DNA of 64,000 nucleotides from Paraburkholderia mimosarum LMG 23256 = NBRC 106338 (GTDB lineage Bacteria; Pseudomonadota; Gammaproteobacteria; Burkholderiales; Burkholderiaceae). The stretch covers positions 1-64,000 of the forward strand of contig NZ_BBJJ01000017.1 of assembly GCF_000739815.1 (NCBI RefSeq), given 5' to 3'. The translations under genes and the position numbers were made by a program. Within the stretch, counting starts at the first letter, position 1, and each line of letters opens with the position of its first letter. Below are positions 17,228 through 26,260 of the stretch, one piece after another. The notes beneath the pieces were generated by a model. That model was not told where the DNA came from. It searched no databases and saw nothing but the letters and a program-made list of their open reading frames with translations.

Positions 17228-17716
17228 TCAAGCGGAGCGCATCCACACGTGCGGAATGCCGTCCTCTTCGTGAATCTCGCCGACAGGCGCGAAACCGAAC
17301 GCCCCGTAGAACTTCTGCAGATGCGCCTGGGCGTGCAGGCGCATCTGCACGTGCGGCCATTGGCGCGCGATCTGCGCGATGGCGCGTTCGAGCAGCGCAT
17401 TGCCGAGCTTGATACCGCGATGGTTCTGCGATGTCACCACGCGGCCGATGCGCACGTCCGCGTCATCGGCGTCGGGGAGCAGCACACGCAGATAGCCGGC
17501 GAGTTCGCGCACACCATTGCGCTCGCCCCAGGCGAACAGATGCCAGGCGTCCAGGTCGAGGCCGTCGATGTCGCCATACACGCAGTGCTGCTCGACGACG
17601 AAGGCGTCGGAGCGCAACTTGAGCATGGCGTAGACTTCGCGTGCATCGAGCGCCTCGAAGGGTTTCCATTGCCAGTCGAATTGAGGAAGCGGCAAGGCGG
17701 GGGACTGCAAGGTCAT
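17228..17716 (-). CDS. GNAT acetyltransferase, ElaA family
   Basis: 162 residues from the ATG at 17714-17716 (MTLQSPALPLPQFDW); an in-frame ATG seven codons upstream is possible. It contains FEALDAREVYAMLKLRSDAF and VVEQHCVYGDIDGLDLDAWH, the ElaA hallmark region. The acetyl-CoA loop is in IGRVVTSQNHRGIKLGNALL and the end is FAPVGEIHEEDGIPHVWM. The substrate is unknown. It converges on the CtaG gene. Confidence 0.88.
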   Translation of the reverse strand: MTLQSPALPLPQFDWQWKPFEALDAREVYAMLKLRSDAFVVEQHCVYGDIDGLDLDAWHLFAWGERNGVRELAGYLRVLLPDADDADVRIGRVVTSQNHRGIKLGNALLERAIAQIARQWPHVQMRLHAQAHLQKFYGAFGFAPVGEIHEEDGIPHVWMRSA

Positions 17717-17786
17717 GGTCGGTGATTCCGTCAACATCGCGAATGAAAAGATTATGCCGCGCGATGCGCGCACGACCAACCCGTGG

Positions 17787-18059
17787 TCACTTGCGCCGGC
17801 GCGGCTGCGCGTACTTGCGCCAGTACTGGAACGGCTCTTCGTGCAGATCGATATCCAGATCGACGATGCGCGCCTGCATGCTCTCCTGCGCATCGGCAAT
17901 TGCCTTGTTGTAGACCGCCGGTGCGATCTCTTCGAGAAAAAAGCCCAACAGCGCGCCCGCCGCGACGTTGCCGATCGGCTCCTCCATGTTGGCGTCGAAA
18001 TAGCGCTGGATGGAGGCGACCGCCTCGGTGCGCGCGTCTTCTGGAAGTTCGATGGGCAT
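17787..18059 (-). CDS. DUF2164 family protein
   Basis: 90 residues. MPIELPEDARTEAVASIQRY and FFLEEIAPAVYNKAIADAQ match the DUF2164 family of small soluble proteins of unknown role. The C-terminus is basic (YWRKYAQPRRRK). The ATG at 18057-18059 gives the usual N-terminus; an ATG three codons upstream is also possible. It lies 70 bases before the ElaA-type gene on the same strand. Confidence 0.8.
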   Translation of the reverse strand: MPIELPEDARTEAVASIQRYFDANMEEPIGNVAAGALLGFFLEEIAPAVYNKAIADAQESMQARIVDLDIDLHEEPFQYWRKYAQPRRRK

Positions 18060-18147
18060 AGCGGCCATCCGCAGAGGGGGATTTCCGGCTATTGTGCGCC
18101 ACACGCATTGCGTGCAGCCGTCGGTGCCGCAAAGCCAGCGCGCAAAA

Positions 18148-18175
18148 GCAAAAGCCACCCGAAGGTGGCTTTTGC
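18148..18175 (-). terminator. Terminator of the tRNA cluster
   Basis: GCAAAAGCCACC and its exact complement form a 12-bp stem with a 4-nt loop, followed on the minus strand by a T-rich tract. It ends the tRNA-Gly-Gly-Cys transcript. Confidence 0.85.
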
Positions 18176-18183
18176 TTTGCATC

Positions 18184-18257
18184 TGGAGGCGCGAGCCGGA
18201 GTCGAACCGGCCTACACGGCTTTGCAGGCCGCTGCATAACCGCTTTGCTATCGCGCC
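18184..18257 (-). tRNA. tRNA-Cys (GCA)
   Basis: 74 nt including an encoded 3' CCA. The acceptor stem is GGCGCGA with TCGCGCC, the anticodon loop reads CTGCAAA (anticodon GCA) and the T arm contains GGTTCGACTCC. It is last in a cluster of three tRNA genes downstream of pgsA. Confidence 0.96.
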
Positions 18258-18387
18258 AGAAGCGGACTGACCGAACTGGAGGCAAACTGCTTGTGCCCAC
18301 AACGACCGGACAGATTTGATTCGATGGCCTGATACGTTGATCAAGACCTGCCAAACAAAAAGGGAAGCGCTGCTTCCCCGTGGCATC

Positions 18388-18463
18388 TGGAGCGGGAGAC
18401 GAGTCTCGAACTCGCGACCTCAACCTTGGCAAGGTTGCGCTCTACCAACTGAGCTACTCCCGC
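18388..18463 (-). tRNA. tRNA-Gly (GCC), copy 2
   Basis: 76 nt with an encoded CCA. Acceptor stem GCGGGAG with CTCCCGC, anticodon loop TTGCCAA (GCC), T arm with GTTCGAGAC. It is identical in sequence to the copy at 18531-18606. Confidence 0.97.
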
Positions 18464-18530
18464 ATATGTCCTGCTTTTTACTGCTTCAACACTTCGTTTT
18501 CAAACTGCTAAAACGACGCGCCTTAAAATC

Positions 18531-18606
18531 TGGAGCGGGAGACGAGTCTCGAACTCGCGACCTCAACCTTGGCAAGGTTGCGCTCTACCAACTGAGCTAC
18601 TCCCGC
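18531..18606 (-). tRNA. tRNA-Gly (GCC), copy 1
   Basis: 76 nt, the same sequence as 18388-18463, from which it is separated by 67 bases. It is the first tRNA after pgsA; the uvrC-pgsA-tRNA order is common in proteobacteria. Confidence 0.97.
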
Positions 18607-18823
18607 ATTTTTCTGCCTGACTTCGCCGATGATTCGCTCGATTTTCGCTCAACCATCAGCGTGTGACGCTCATCTTCGGCGATTTCCACTGCATCTGCTT
18701 ATTTGCTACTGCGTCGTGCAGCGGAGAAGTGAGATTATGTATAACCCGCAGAATCGTGTCAACCCCCTCGGTAGATCTTTTTGGAAAAAGACGCAGGCGG
18801 TTTGCACGACACAGCGACACAGA

Positions 18824-19414
18824 TTAAAGGCTTCCCCGCTCGCGGATCTGCGGCCACGCGAGCTTCATGTAGTAGAGCATCGACCAGATCGTGAGGAACG
18901 CGGCCACGTAGATGAGCCACGCGCCCCATACGCGCGAATCGAACAGCGTCACGCCGCCGAGCGTGAGCGGTGCATAGAACAGCAGCATGGGAATCGCGAC
19001 CATCTGGCATGCCGTCTTGAACTTGCCGAGCGAATTCACGGCCACGCTCTTCGACGCGCCGATCTGCGCCATCCATTCGCGCAGCGCCGAGATGGCGATC
19101 TCGCGGCCGACGATCACGAGCGCGATGACGGCGTCGAGCCGCTGCAGATGCACGAGCACGAGCAGCGCCGCGGTCACCATGAGCTTGTCCGCGACGGGAT
19201 CGAGAAACGCGCCGAACGACGAAGTCTGATTCCACTTGCGCGCGAGAAAACCGTCGAACCAGTCGGTGAGCGCGGCCAGCACGAAGATCAGCATCGCCAA
19301 TGTGTTCTGCTGCATCGGGGAAAGCAACGTCTGCGGCAGATAGAACACGCCGACCACGAGCGGAATCAGCACGATCCGCAGCCAGGTCAGGAGAATCGGA
19401 ATATTGAACGGCAT
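18824..19414 (-). CDS. pgsA: CDP-diacylglycerol--glycerol-3-phosphate 3-phosphatidyltransferase
   Basis: 196 residues. It makes phosphatidylglycerol phosphate in the inner membrane, the committed step to phosphatidylglycerol and cardiolipin. The CDP-alcohol phosphotransferase motif (DGx2ARx8Gx3Dx3D) is visible in DWFDGFLARKWNQTSSFGAF followed by LDPVADK. Membrane segments fill the rest, beginning with NIPILLTWLRIVLIPLVVGV. It lies about 130 bases downstream of uvrC and upstream of the tRNA cluster. Confidence 0.95.
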   Translation of the reverse strand: MPFNIPILLTWLRIVLIPLVVGVFYLPQTLLSPMQQNTLAMLIFVLAALTDWFDGFLARKWNQTSSFGAFLDPVADKLMVTAALLVLVHLQRLDAVIALVIVGREIAISALREWMAQIGASKSVAVNSLGKFKTACQMVAIPMLLFYAPLTLGGVTLFDSRVWGAWLIYVAAFLTIWSMLYYMKLAWPQIRERGSL

Positions 19415-19544
19415 CGGCTGGCGCTATCTGTCGGGGAAGATGCAATTATGGGAGATGCAATTGTGCCGTGTCGCCGCACCTGCCACAAGCAAACGTAAGG
19501 AACGGCCCGCGCCTGCCTTCGGCCCGGCCGGCGCGGCGCCCGCA

Positions 19545-21785
19545 TCAATGAAGCTGCTGGTAGATCTGTTCGGCCAGTGAGCGCGAGATGCCCTCCACGC
19601 TCGCCAGGTCCTCCACGCTGGCCGCCATCACGCCGCGCAGGCCGCCAAAGCGCGCGAGCAGGCGCTGGCGACGCTTGGCGCCCACGCCTTCCAGTTCCTC
19701 CAGCCGCGACGTCTGACGCGTCTTGCCGCGCTTCGCGCGCATGCCCGTGATGGCGAAGCGGTGCGCCTCGTCACGGATCTGCGCGACGAGCATGAGCGCC
19801 GCGCTTTCCTTGCCGAGTTCGAGCGGCGCGCGGCCGTCGGCGAACACGAGCGTCTCGAGACCCACCTTGCGCCCCTCGCCTTTCGCCACGCCCACCAGCA
19901 TCGCCGGATCCAGACCCAGTTCGGTGAACACCTGGCGCGCGATCTCGACCTGGCCCTTGCCGCCGTCGATCAAAACGATGTTGGGCAGCGTGCCGACCGG
20001 CGGCGCGGCTTCAGGAGCTTCGACGGATTCTGCGGCCTCGCCGGTGTCAGCGAGTGCGTTCGGGTCGGCGGGATCGGGCGCCGGCACCGAGGCCACCGGC
20101 GCCTCGGCTTCGGCGCGCGCCGCTTGCGCGACCATCTTCTCGTAGCGGCGCGTGAGCACCTGGCGCATCGCCGCGTAGTCGTCGCCGGGCGTGATGCCCG
20201 TGATGTTGTAGCGCCGGTATTCGGCGGACTGCATCTTGTGATGGTGATAGACCACGCATGATGCCTGGGTCGCTTCGCCCATCGTATGGCTGATGTCGAA
20301 GCACTCGATGCGCAGATGCGCGAGATCGTCGAGTTCGAGCCCGAGCAATTGCGCGAGCGTGCGCGTGCGGGCCTGCTGCGAGCCCTGCTCCGAGAGCAGG
20401 CGAGCGAGCGCGAGCCGCGCGTTCTGCTCGGCCATGGCGAGCCACGCGCGCTTCTGGCCTTGCGGCTGGCGCAGCAGCGTGACCTTGTGACCCGCCTGCT
20501 CGCTGAGCACATCGACGAGTTCGCGGTTCGCCGGCGGATGGCTCACCACCAGCACGGGCGGCACGCGATTGCCGAAGTAGTGCTGCGCAATGAAGGCGTC
20601 GAGCACTTCGGATTCGATGCCGGGCGCGCGCTTGCTGCGCGCATCGGCCTGCGCCTCGGCCACGGGCGCATCGGAGTCGCCATCGTCTGCCATTTCGTCG
20701 GCGGCGGCGAGATCGGCCGCGATGGCGAGGGGATCCGGCGCGAGCGCCTCGGCGTCGTGCGGCGCGTCGGCCGCCGATTCATCGTTCGCCTCGTCGATGA
20801 AATCCTCCACCGTCTTGCGGGCAAGCGAAGGCAGCGACTTCAGCGCGCTTGCGGCGACCACGGTCTCGCTGTCGATCTCCTCGGCAACGCCGCCCTCCTC
20901 GTCCGTCAGCGCGCGCTCCACATGCGCCGGGAAATAGGCCTTGTCGCCCAGATGCCGGCCGCCGCGCACCATTGCGAGATTGACGCAAACGCGCCCGCCC
21001 AGCGCGACCACGGCAAGAATGTCCACGTCGCTCTCGCTACCCGTTTCGATGGCCTGCTGATGCAGCACGGTCGAAAGCGAACTCATCTGGTTGCGCACGG
21101 CCGCAGCCTGCTCGAACTTCAGCTCGGAGGCGAACGCGTGCATCTTCGTCTCCAGTTCCTTCATGACCTCGTTCTGACGGCCGAGCAGAAAGCGCGATGC
21201 GTTGCTCACGTCGCGCGCGTAGTCTTCTTCGCTGATCGCGCGCACGCAAGGCGCCGTACAGCGGCCGATCTGATGCAGCAGGCAAGGCCGCGTGCGATTG
21301 TTGAACACCGAATCCTCGCAGGTGCGCAACTGGAACACGCGCTGCAGGATGTGGATGCTCTCGCGCACGGCCGAGGCGCTCGGAAACGGCCCGAAGTACT
21401 GGTTGTTGCGATCGACCGCGCCGCGGTAGTACGCCATGCGCGGGAATTTGTGGCCCGTGATCTTGAGGAACGGATACGACTTGTCGTCGCGAAAGAGGAT
21501 GTTGTAGCGCGGCGTGAGCGCCTTGATGAGATTGTTCTCGAGCAGCAGCGCCTCGGCCTCGGAGCGCGTGACGGTGGTTTCGATGCGCGCAATGCGCGTG
21601 ATCATCATCGCGATGCGCGGCGAAAGCTGCGTCTTGGTGAAATAGCTCGACACGCGCTTTTTCAGGTCGCGCGCCTTGCCGACATACAGCACCGCGCCTT
21701 GCGCGTCGTAGTAGCGATAGACGCCGGGCAGATGCGGCAACTGCGCGAGCGTCTTTTTCGGGTCGAAAACGTCGGTCTCGGTCAT
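19545..21785 (-). CDS. uvrC: Excinuclease ABC subunit C
   Basis: 746 residues from the ATG at 21783-21785 ([20 protein letters not shown]). The enzyme makes both incisions around DNA lesions with UvrB. The GIY-YIG nuclease is at the N-terminus ([20 protein letters not shown]). A Cys cluster lies in [15 protein letters not shown], the UVR segment in [15 protein letters not shown], the RNase H-like second nuclease in [11 protein letters not shown] with VLIDGGKGQ, and the C-terminal helix-hairpin-helix in [19 protein letters not shown]. It is about 135 residues longer than E. coli UvrC. The excess is in two Ala/Asp/Glu/Pro-rich insertions (about residues 345-395 and 580-625). Confidence 0.95.
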   Translation of the reverse strand: MTETDVFDPKKTLAQLPHLPGVYRYYDAQGAVLYVGKARDLKKRVSSYFTKTQLSPRIAMMITRIARIETTVTRSEAEALLLENNLIKALTPRYNILFRDDKSYPFLKITGHKFPRMAYYRGAVDRNNQYFGPFPSASAVRESIHILQRVFQLRTCEDSVFNNRTRPCLLHQIGRCTAPCVRAISEEDYARDVSNASRFLLGRQNEVMKELETKMHAFASELKFEQAAAVRNQMSSLSTVLHQQAIETGSESDVDILAVVALGGRVCVNLAMVRGGRHLGDKAYFPAHVERALTDEEGGVAEEIDSETVVAASALKSLPSLARKTVEDFIDEANDESAADAPHDAEALAPDPLAIAADLAAADEMADDGDSDAPVAEAQADARSKRAPGIESEVLDAFIAQHYFGNRVPPVLVVSHPPANRELVDVLSEQAGHKVTLLRQPQGQKRAWLAMAEQNARLALARLLSEQGSQQARTRTLAQLLGLELDDLAHLRIECFDISHTMGEATQASCVVYHHHKMQSAEYRRYNITGITPGDDYAAMRQVLTRRYEKMVAQAARAEAEAPVASVPAPDPADPNALADTGEAAESVEAPEAAPPVGTLPNIVLIDGGKGQVEIARQVFTELGLDPAMLVGVAKGEGRKVGLETLVFADGRAPLELGKESAALMLVAQIRDEAHRFAITGMRAKRGKTRQTSRLEELEGVGAKRRQRLLARFGGLRGVMAASVEDLASVEGISRSLAEQIYQQLH

Positions 21786-22008
21786 CCAGTTTCGGGGACG
21801 GGCGATGCGTCGATGTAAGGTGAGCGAGGGGATGCGGAGATGGCCGGGCGCGCCGCGCTCGCGACGCATTCAAGGCTCTGTCCTAGAATCGCAAGTTTAG
21901 ATCATTCCATGCTGCAACGAAGGGGCCCCGAAGCTGAGGGTCCCGCGCCCGCCTTCGGGACGGCGAACGCGAGTCTTCGTTGCGCGACTCTACGCTCACT
22001 GGCTCCCC

Positions 22009-23208
22009 ATGACAGAAGCCCGCTCCTCCTCCGCGGCCGCTCCAACCGGCACAGCCGAAGCGGGCGTCGCCTGCGACATTTTTTGCGCCGTCATCGACAA
22101 TTTCGGCGACATCGGCGTGTGCTGGCGCCTCGCGCGCCAGCTCGCGCACGAGCACGGCTGGCAGGTGCGCCTCTTCGTCGACGACCTGCACGCCTTCCAC
22201 AAGCTCTGCCCGGCGCTCGATACCAGCCGCGCGACGCAATCCGTGGAAGGCGTGCTCATCGAGCACTGGCACGAGCCCGAACACGCGGGCGACACGCTGC
22301 AGATCGCCGATGTCGTGATCGAGGCGTTCGCGTGCGAGTTGCCGCCCGTCTATGTCGCCGCGATGGCCGAGCGCGGCCGCAAGCCCGTCTGGCTCAACCT
22401 CGAATACCTGAGCGCCGAAGACTGGGTGGCCGACTTTCACCTGCGGCCCTCGCCGCACCCGCGCTACGCGCTCGCCAAGCACTTCTTCTTTCCCGGGCTC
22501 GGGCCCGGCACGGGCGGCGTGCTCAAGGAGCGCACGCTCGACGCCTCGCGCGCCGACTTCGAGCGCTCGCCGCAGACCCGCGCCGCATGGTGGCGGCACG
22601 CCACCGGCGGCCCGCCACCGGCGCCGGAAGCCACGGTGATCTCGCTTTTCGCCTATGAAAATCTTGCCGTCGCCCCCCTGCTCGAGCAGTGGCGCGATGG
22701 GGCCAGGCCGGTTGTCTTGCTCGTTCCGGAGGGTCGCATTTCGGGCGCGCTCGCGCGTTTTTTCGGAATGCCCGCGTTCGGCGCGGGTTCGCAGGCCACG
22801 CGCGGCGCGCTGCGCGCGCACGCGCTCGCGTTCACCGAGCAACGCGGCTATGACCCGCTGCTCTGGGCGAGCGACCTGAACTTCGTGCGCGGCGAGGACT
22901 CGTTCGTGCGCGCGCAATGGGCGGCGCGACCTTTCGTCTGGCACATCTACCCGCAAGCCGATGACGCCCATCTGCCGAAGCTGGACGCCGCGCTGGCACA
23001 CTACGGCCGCACCTTGCCCGAAGCGCCGCGCGCCGCGCTCGAACGCTTCTGGCATGCGTGGAACGGTCGCGGGATCCCCGATTGGGCCGATTTCTTGCAG
23101 CACCTGCCTGCCTACGCGGCTCGCGCGAAGGCGTGGGCCGGCGAACTCGCCCAGGTTGGCGATCTGGCCGCAAACCTAGCCGAATTCGCAAAAAGTCAGT
23201 TAAAATAA
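22009..23208 (+). CDS. earP: EF-P arginine rhamnosyltransferase
   Basis: 399 residues of the DUF2331 family. EarP transfers rhamnose from dTDP-rhamnose to Arg32 of elongation factor P in the cytoplasm. The N-terminus CDIFCAVIDNFGDIGVCWRL is the family signature; others are VDDLHAFHKLCPAL, FFFPGLGPGTGGVLKE and the donor-binding DLNFVRGEDSFVRAQWAARP with FVWHIYPQ. efp follows 234 bases downstream and has Arg at position 32, which confirms the pairing. The rhamnose-synthesis genes are not in this window. Confidence 0.95.
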   Translation: MTEARSSSAAAPTGTAEAGVACDIFCAVIDNFGDIGVCWRLARQLAHEHGWQVRLFVDDLHAFHKLCPALDTSRATQSVEGVLIEHWHEPEHAGDTLQIADVVIEAFACELPPVYVAAMAERGRKPVWLNLEYLSAEDWVADFHLRPSPHPRYALAKHFFFPGLGPGTGGVLKERTLDASRADFERSPQTRAAWWRHATGGPPPAPEATVISLFAYENLAVAPLLEQWRDGARPVVLLVPEGRISGALARFFGMPAFGAGSQATRGALRAHALAFTEQRGYDPLLWASDLNFVRGEDSFVRAQWAARPFVWHIYPQADDAHLPKLDAALAHYGRTLPEAPRAALERFWHAWNGRGIPDWADFLQHLPAYAARAKAWAGELAQVGDLAANLAEFAKSQLK

Positions 23209-23263
23209 GCGGTTATCCGGCGGCAGCCGTCTCAAGCGGCATGAAAACAGCAGCGAGCAGAAG

Positions 23264-23293
23264 CAACGCCCGGCAACGCCCGGCAACGCCAGG
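23264..23293. repeat. Short tandem repeat (10-bp unit, three copies)
   Basis: CAACGCCCGG is repeated nearly three times between earP and efp. No coding or regulatory meaning is evident. Confidence 0.6.
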
Positions 23294-23442
23294 AGCAGTG
23301 CTTCTGATCTCGGCGCCCCACCAGGTGCGCGAAGGTCAGCGCATCAAAGAGGGTCGCACCGTACGAATCCGCGAATCCGCTTGCGACGTTTGCCGTCGCG
23401 CACACTCGAAGTCATTTAATCTGGACAGGACAGTTTTTTATT

Positions 23443-24000
23443 ATGAAAACCGCACAGGAACTCCGCGTCGGCAACGTCGTGATGATCGGTAACGACGCGA
23501 TGGTCGTGCAAAAGGCCGAATACAACAAGTCGGGCCGCAACGCCGCCGTCGTGAAGATGAAGTTCAAGAACCTGCTGACCGGCGCAGGCATGGAAACCGT
23601 GTACAAGGCGGACGACAAGTTCGACGTCGTGGTGCTCGACCGCAAGGAAGTGACCTACTCGTACTTCGCCGACCCGATGTACGTGTTCATGGACGCCGAC
23701 TACAACCAGTACGAAGTCGAAGGCGAGATGATGGGCGACGCCCTCAACTACCTCCAGGACGGCATGGCCTGCGAAGTCGTGTTCTACAACGACAAGGCCA
23801 TCTCGGTCGAACTGCCGACCGTGCTCGTGCGCGAAATCATCTACACGGAACCTGCCGTCAAGGGCGATACGTCGTCGGGCAAGGTCCTGAAGACTGCCAA
23901 GCTCAACACCGGCTTCGAACTGCAAGTGCCGCTCTTCTGCAATATCGGCGACAAGATCGAAATCGACACGCGCACGAACGAGTACCGCAGCCGCGCCTGA
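23443..24000 (+). CDS. efp: Elongation factor P, arginine-type
   Basis: 185 residues, full length. EF-P relieves ribosome stalling at polyproline. The three domains are intact. The modified loop reads [11 protein letters not shown], placing Arg at residue 32, so this is the rhamnosylated class and not the beta-lysylated Lys34 class. The C-terminal [15 protein letters not shown] is typical. Its modifying enzyme EarP is encoded just upstream. RNase E in this window, with many Pro-containing repeats, is the sort of protein whose translation could need it. Confidence 0.97.
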   Translation: MKTAQELRVGNVVMIGNDAMVVQKAEYNKSGRNAAVVKMKFKNLLTGAGMETVYKADDKFDVVVLDRKEVTYSYFADPMYVFMDADYNQYEVEGEMMGDALNYLQDGMACEVVFYNDKAISVELPTVLVREIIYTEPAVKGDTSSGKVLKTAKLNTGFELQVPLFCNIGDKIEIDTRTNEYRSRA

Positions 24001-24035
24001 AGCATCTCGCGCGAACTGCAGGCGGACCCGCTGAG

Positions 24036-24057
24036 AAAGCGCCCCTCGGGGCGCTTT
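24036..24057 (+). terminator. efp terminator
   Basis: AAAGCGCCCC and its complement around a 2-base loop, followed by a T-rich tract (TTTTCTTTTTTT). Confidence 0.88.
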
Positions 24058-24251
24058 TCTTTTTTTGCCGAACGTGTATGTTTGACAGTGTCGCGGAAAA
24101 CCTTACCGGTTATGCGGGACGAATTGCCCACTTGCCGACTTCGACGCGCCAGTGCGATGCAAACCGGTCAGAGTGACCTCCGCGGCATGGTTTCTGCTAC
24201 TGGAAGGGAAACGTGCGTTCCACGCTCTTTCCCCTAACCAGGAGAAGCACG

Positions 24252-24461
24252 ATGAATAACGACATTGCTGAAGGCAAGTGGAAGCAGTTGGTCGGCAAGG
24301 CCAAGGCGGCATGGGGCGAGTTGACGGACGACGAACTCGCGCGAACGGAAGGCCATGCAGATCGACTCGCCGGGCTGATCCAGGAACGTTACGGCAAGAC
24401 GCGTGACGAGGCGGAACTGGAAGTGCGCCGCTGGTTCGACGCGCACGGGCCGCGCGGCTGA
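24252..24461 (+). CDS. CsbD-like stress-response protein
   Basis: 69 residues from the ATG at 24252, with GGAG 7 nt upstream. NNDIAEGKWKQLVGKAKAAW and GELTDDELARTEGHADRLAG fit the CsbD family of small, charged, probably helical stress proteins (sigma-B controlled in Bacillus). Its molecular role is unknown. It stands alone between efp and the response regulator. Confidence 0.9.
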   Translation: MNNDIAEGKWKQLVGKAKAAWGELTDDELARTEGHADRLAGLIQERYGKTRDEAELEVRRWFDAHGPRG

Positions 24462-24792
24462 CGCGCCGTCGGCACGGGCGATACGTGCGCCCACTTGCAG
24501 GCAAACAGGGGGTTTTGCGGCACGCCAGAGCGCCATGCGCCTAGTGGCTGCGCCGCCGTTCGGCCGCCGGCGCTCTTCTGCCCGGCAATGCCGTCGCGCC
24601 CCTCCGCTGGCGCGGTACAACTGGGAGGACCGGAACCTGAACATCCTGCTTCGAGACACCTGCGTGATCTCGATGAAAACTTTCGCATCGTGCCGCGCTC
24701 CCGCGCGCCGCGCGGTTGCCTCCCGGGGCGAGCGCGCTAACCCGCGCGCGCAACGCCGGCGCGACTGCGCTCATCCGTAAGCCGCTACCGCC
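24462..24792. other. Intergenic region, no gene recognised
   Basis: 331 bases before the response regulator gene. I saw no sigma-54 promoter (TGGCAC-N5-TTGCA pattern) and no partner histidine kinase. Confidence 0.4.
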
Positions 24793-26178
24793 ATGCCACA
24801 TGCACTGATTGTCGAAGACGATCCCAACAGCCTCTCAGGTCTCTCTGCGATCCTGTCGGCTGACGGCTTCTCCGTCGACACTGCCGCCACACTCGCCGAA
24901 GCGCGCGCCGCGCTCTCGCGTTTCATTCCCGACGTCGTGCTCGTCGACCTCAACCTGCCAGACGGCGGCGGACTCGACCTGCTGCATCACTTGCCCGCGC
25001 AGCCGCCAGGCGGCGCGCTGCCCGTGATCGTGATGACGGGCAACGCCACGGTCGAAAGTGCAATCGAGGGCCTGCGCCACGGCATCTGGGACTATCTGCT
25101 CAAGCCCGTCAACATTCCGCGGCTGCGCAGTCTGCTCGCGCGCATTCCGCGTCCGTACGAGCTGAGCGAGGAAGTGCGCACGCTGCGGGCCACGCTGCGC
25201 CGGATGGGCCACTTCGGGCCGATGATCGGCCGCAGCAGCGCGATCCAGCAGGTCTACGACGCTCTGGAACAGCTCGCGCCCACCGAAGCGGCGCTGCTCG
25301 TGCATGGCGAGGTCGGCACCGGCAAGGAAATCACTGCGCGTACGCTGCATCAGCTGAGTCGGCGCCGCAAGGGGCCGTTCATCGTTTGCGACACGCGCTC
25401 GCTCGCTGCGGAGGCCGCCGCCGGCCGGCCGCTCGCGAGCGTGCTGTTCGGGCATGAGCGCGGCGCTTTCAACGGGGCGGAACAGCGCGAACCGGGCCTC
25501 GTGGATCTGGCGAGCGGCGGCACGCTGTTCATCGACGAGCTTACCGAACTGCCGCGCGACCACCAGGAAACATTGTTGCGCGCGCTCGACTCGCAAACCT
25601 TCATGCGCGTTGGCGGCAAAAAAGTGGTGGGCACGGATTTCCGCCTGGTCGCCGGCACCCGTGCGATCCCGCGCGAAGCCGTCCAGCAGGGCGCGCTGCA
25701 CGACGGCCTATGGATGCGCCTCGATGCCGCGGCGATTGCGCTGCCGCCGCTGCGTGAACGCGACGACGACGCCGCCCTGATCGCGGCCGCGTGCGTCGAC
25801 GAACTCAACCAGGAGGCGCAAGCGCACGGCCTGCCCGGCGCGACGCGGCTCATCGCCCCTTCGTTTGTCCGCGAATGCCTCGCGTATGACTGGCCCGGCA
25901 ACGTGCGCGAACTGCACGAGCGCGTGCGGCGCGCCTGGCATGCCTCCGGCGAGGTGCTCGAAACCCTTGAGGCGGAGGAAACCAGCGGCGCAGGGCACCG
26001 CGATATGAACGGCGGTCGCGTGCAGGTGACCGTGGGCACGCCGCTCGCCGACGTGGAAGAGATGCTGATCCGCGCGACGCTCGACGCCGTGGGCGGCACG
26101 CGGCATCGCGCTGCATCCCTGCTCGGCATCAGCCCCAAGACGCTCTACAACAAGCTGCAGCGTATGCGTCTGAACTGA
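24793..26178 (+). CDS. Sigma-54-type response regulator (NtrC family) with GAFNGA loop
   Basis: 461 residues. The receiver domain has acidic residues in VEDD (8-10), phospho-acceptor Asp52 in LVDLNLPDGGG and Lys104 in LLKPVN. The AAA+ domain has Walker A GEVGTGKE (172-179), Walker B TLFIDEL (244-250) and the WPGNVREL segment. The C-terminus has a Fis-type helix-turn-helix (HRAASLLGISPKTLYNKLQR). The loop that contacts sigma-54, normally GAFTGA, reads GAFNGA at 224-229. Either sigma-54 contact is altered or the protein acts without sigma-54. No kinase gene is adjacent, so the signal is unknown. It ends just before a strong terminator. Confidence 0.85.
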   Translation: MPHALIVEDDPNSLSGLSAILSADGFSVDTAATLAEARAALSRFIPDVVLVDLNLPDGGGLDLLHHLPAQPPGGALPVIVMTGNATVESAIEGLRHGIWDYLLKPVNIPRLRSLLARIPRPYELSEEVRTLRATLRRMGHFGPMIGRSSAIQQVYDALEQLAPTEAALLVHGEVGTGKEITARTLHQLSRRRKGPFIVCDTRSLAAEAAAGRPLASVLFGHERGAFNGAEQREPGLVDLASGGTLFIDELTELPRDHQETLLRALDSQTFMRVGGKKVVGTDFRLVAGTRAIPREAVQQGALHDGLWMRLDAAAIALPPLRERDDDAALIAAACVDELNQEAQAHGLPGATRLIAPSFVRECLAYDWPGNVRELHERVRRAWHASGEVLETLEAEETSGAGHRDMNGGRVQVTVGTPLADVEEMLIRATLDAVGGTRHRAASLLGISPKTLYNKLQRMRLN

Positions 26179-26206
26179 CTGCGCCGCGCACCGCCAGGCC
26201 ACATAG

Positions 26207-26240
26207 AAAGCTGCCCTTTGTTTTCGAAGGGCAGCTTTTT
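26207..26240. terminator. Bidirectional terminator between the response regulator and nagZ
   Basis: AAAGCTGCCCTT and its exact complement around an 8-nt loop, followed by T5. Confidence 0.9.
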
Positions 26241-26260
26241 TGATTTCCGCGGCTTCGCGG

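Noticed and set aside
20286..21818. A 510-residue plus-strand frame over uvrC
   Set aside because: It is antisense to uvrC, with Arg/His-rich shadow composition.
24462..24792. Possible sigma-54 promoter before the response regulator
   Set aside because: No TGGCAC-N5-TTGCA match was found on reading; only partial GC motifs occur.
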